From Fistularia commersonii (Eukaryota > Chordata > Actinopteri > Syngnathiformes > Fistulariidae): a DNA stretch of 64,000 nucleotides. A program made the position numbers and the translations under genes. Numbering within the stretch: position 1 is the first letter of the stretch; each line of letters starts with the position of its first letter. The stretch lies in contig JBBMNZ010000026.1 in the NCBI GenBank assembly GCA_037954325.1, positions 2,764,501 through 2,828,500 of the forward strand, given 5' to 3'. Below, piece by piece: positions 62,965 through 64,000 of the stretch. Below the pieces are notes generated by a model. That model ran no database searches and was not told the DNA's origin. It was given only the letters and a program-made list of their open reading frames with translations.

Positions 62965-64000
62965 GATTGCGTTTGGTTAGCGCTTCCGCTTACCAGCAAG
63001 GAGGTACCTGATTGGATTTCCACAGGGGAGCCACGAGTCTCCATGTTTGCGCGGGTTTCCTCCGGGTTCTCCAAGAACATGCGAGGAGACCTTGAGGAGT
63101 TAATCATATGTCTCTAAGTGACATGGGAATGACTTGGTGAACGCCTCCGGGCCAATGACAGCTGGGATCTGCTCCAGCAGTGACGTGCGGTGAGGTTCAT
63201 GGCTGGTGAGGCACCGACTTCATCGCAATCAGATTTACAAACATATGAACCCTACAGAGTAGCTTGTTCACCGTTTGATCGGCAGCGATTTAAAATCTCT
63301 CATCTGCTTTTTTTCACACATACAAACTGTAGCACATTTAATTACCTTTACTTGTAAAAGAAGTCCATGCAAGTCCAATGTAGAAAAGTTCTATTTTGAA
63401 AGTGAGGAGAGCAACAAATAACTGAATGGCTGCACTTGGTTTGCTAATTGTAGCTCGCTGTTACCGTATTCTGCGGCTGAGGAGTCGCAAGAAGTATCCC
63501 TGGAATCACTAGCGCCCCCTACCATGAGGCAGCAGAACTGCGTGCCTCACTTTGCAGCCCTTTAATAATAGAGAAACTAGAAACACACATGCAGTTGTTG
63601 ACGACATAATACTGTTGGTGGAAATGTGGTTCATAAAGCAAAAGTGTTTAAACATTTACAGAGACAGCGATGCAGTCTTAAAGCAGAGCATGCCTGCAGT
63701 CAGCAGTCATTGCACAATCCAAGTTGAGGCTCACCAGGCCGCTGCCTCACCGCACATCCCTTCTCAGTATTTGAACGGTAAAGTGAAAATCAATGTGAAA
63801 AATCAATCTAGAACTGGTGAAGTTGAATGGAAAAATACATATATAGTGCAAATCACTGGATGAATATGATCGTTTCATTCTTTTTTTCATTTTACATTTT
63901 TTTCTTTCCAAGATTGGCAAGTGAGGCAAAGCCTCTCCTGCCTCTCCAGCCCCTCCTAGTGACCCCGAGCAAAGGATATGCAGTACAGATGAATGAATGA
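62965..64000 (+). repeat. tRNA-related SINE interrupted near its 3' end
   Basis: Head GGTTAGCGCTTCCGCTTACC AGCAAGGAGGTACC, middle GTTTGCGCGGGTTTCCTCCG GGTTCTCC, then CAATGACAGCTGGGATCTGC TCCAGC at 63156-63179. The SINE resumes around 63945 with CCCCTCCTAGTGACCCCGAG CAAAGGAT and the GAATGAATGA tail at the window edge. Confidence 0.75.
63180..63945 (+). mobile_element. non-autonomous DNA transposon (class uncertain) inside the SINE
   Basis: Starts CAGTGACGTGCGGTGAGGTT CATGGCTGGTGAGGCAC. An inverted copy (GCTCACCAGGCCGCTGCCTC ACCGCAC) lies at 63730-63756, and a looser one (GCCTCTCCTGCCTCTCCAGC) at 63931-63950. CAGTG start hints at hAT. No transposase frame recognised. Confidence 0.5.

Larger units (their letters stand above)
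62861..64000 (+). other. ptch1: start of ptch1 intron 15
   Basis: At least 1,140 bp, mostly a SINE (62965 on) split by a ~770-bp insertion. Exon 16 is not reached. Confidence 0.9.

Overview
This window is vertebrate nuclear DNA, almost certainly from a teleost fish. Spliced exons with GT/AG borders encode the first two-thirds of a Patched-1 receptor. The rest is packed with fish-type repeats: tRNA-related SINEs ending in GAATGA, Tc1-type, pogo/Tigger-type and hAT-type non-autonomous DNA transposons, RTE and CR1/L2/Rex-like LINE fragments, and very many (CA)n tracts. Nothing prokaryotic or viral was seen.

Layout. Bases 1-17,000 are intergenic and built mostly of decayed transposons. They include a LINE piece with a restriction-like-endonuclease motif, a ~350 bp direct duplication, a hAT element with a perfect 8-bp target duplication, and a run of short LINE-derived retroposons. 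From about 17,200 the DNA becomes GC-rich with a CCAAT box, a GC box and an exact Gli site; this is the ptch1 promoter and 5' leader. ptch1 runs left to right from the ATG at 17,888. Fifteen coding exons (1-15 in human PTCH1 numbering) lie at 17888-18058, 19374-19566, 40161-40350, 41452-41518, 41672-41763, 46581-46779, 46880-47001, 50809-50956, 53455-53586, 53708-53863, 55010-55108, 56474-56599, 60918-61036, 61560-62199 and 62551-62860. They give 2,764 coding bases (921 codons plus one base) in an unbroken frame. The gene continues past the right edge, so the second extracellular loop after exon 15, TM8-12 and the C-tail are missing. No other protein-coding host gene is supported.

The encoded part covers the cytoplasmic N-terminus, TM1, extracellular loop 1, the sterol-sensing domain (TM2-6, including the GVGVDD motif), the large middle cytoplasmic loop, TM7 and the start of extracellular loop 2. 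Patched-1 receives Hedgehog and represses Smoothened, and it is itself a Gli target. Exact Gli consensus sites lie 0.67 kb and 2.65 kb upstream of the ATG and another lies in intron 12, which fits that feedback.

Most notable: exon 14 is 640 bp against 403 bp in human (from memory) and carries four tandem PPSY (PPxY-class) motifs plus a ~60-residue low-complexity insertion. CA/TG tracts or retroelement tails touch several splice sites. A 20.6-kb intron 2 holds an internal segmental duplication in which one copy preserves the empty site of a Tigger insertion. A 13-bp target duplication brackets an RTE insertion in intron 5. There are also several novel-looking minisatellites (23 bp, ~40 bp, ~125 bp, ~180 bp). 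All family names come from recognising sequence by eye; no search was run.
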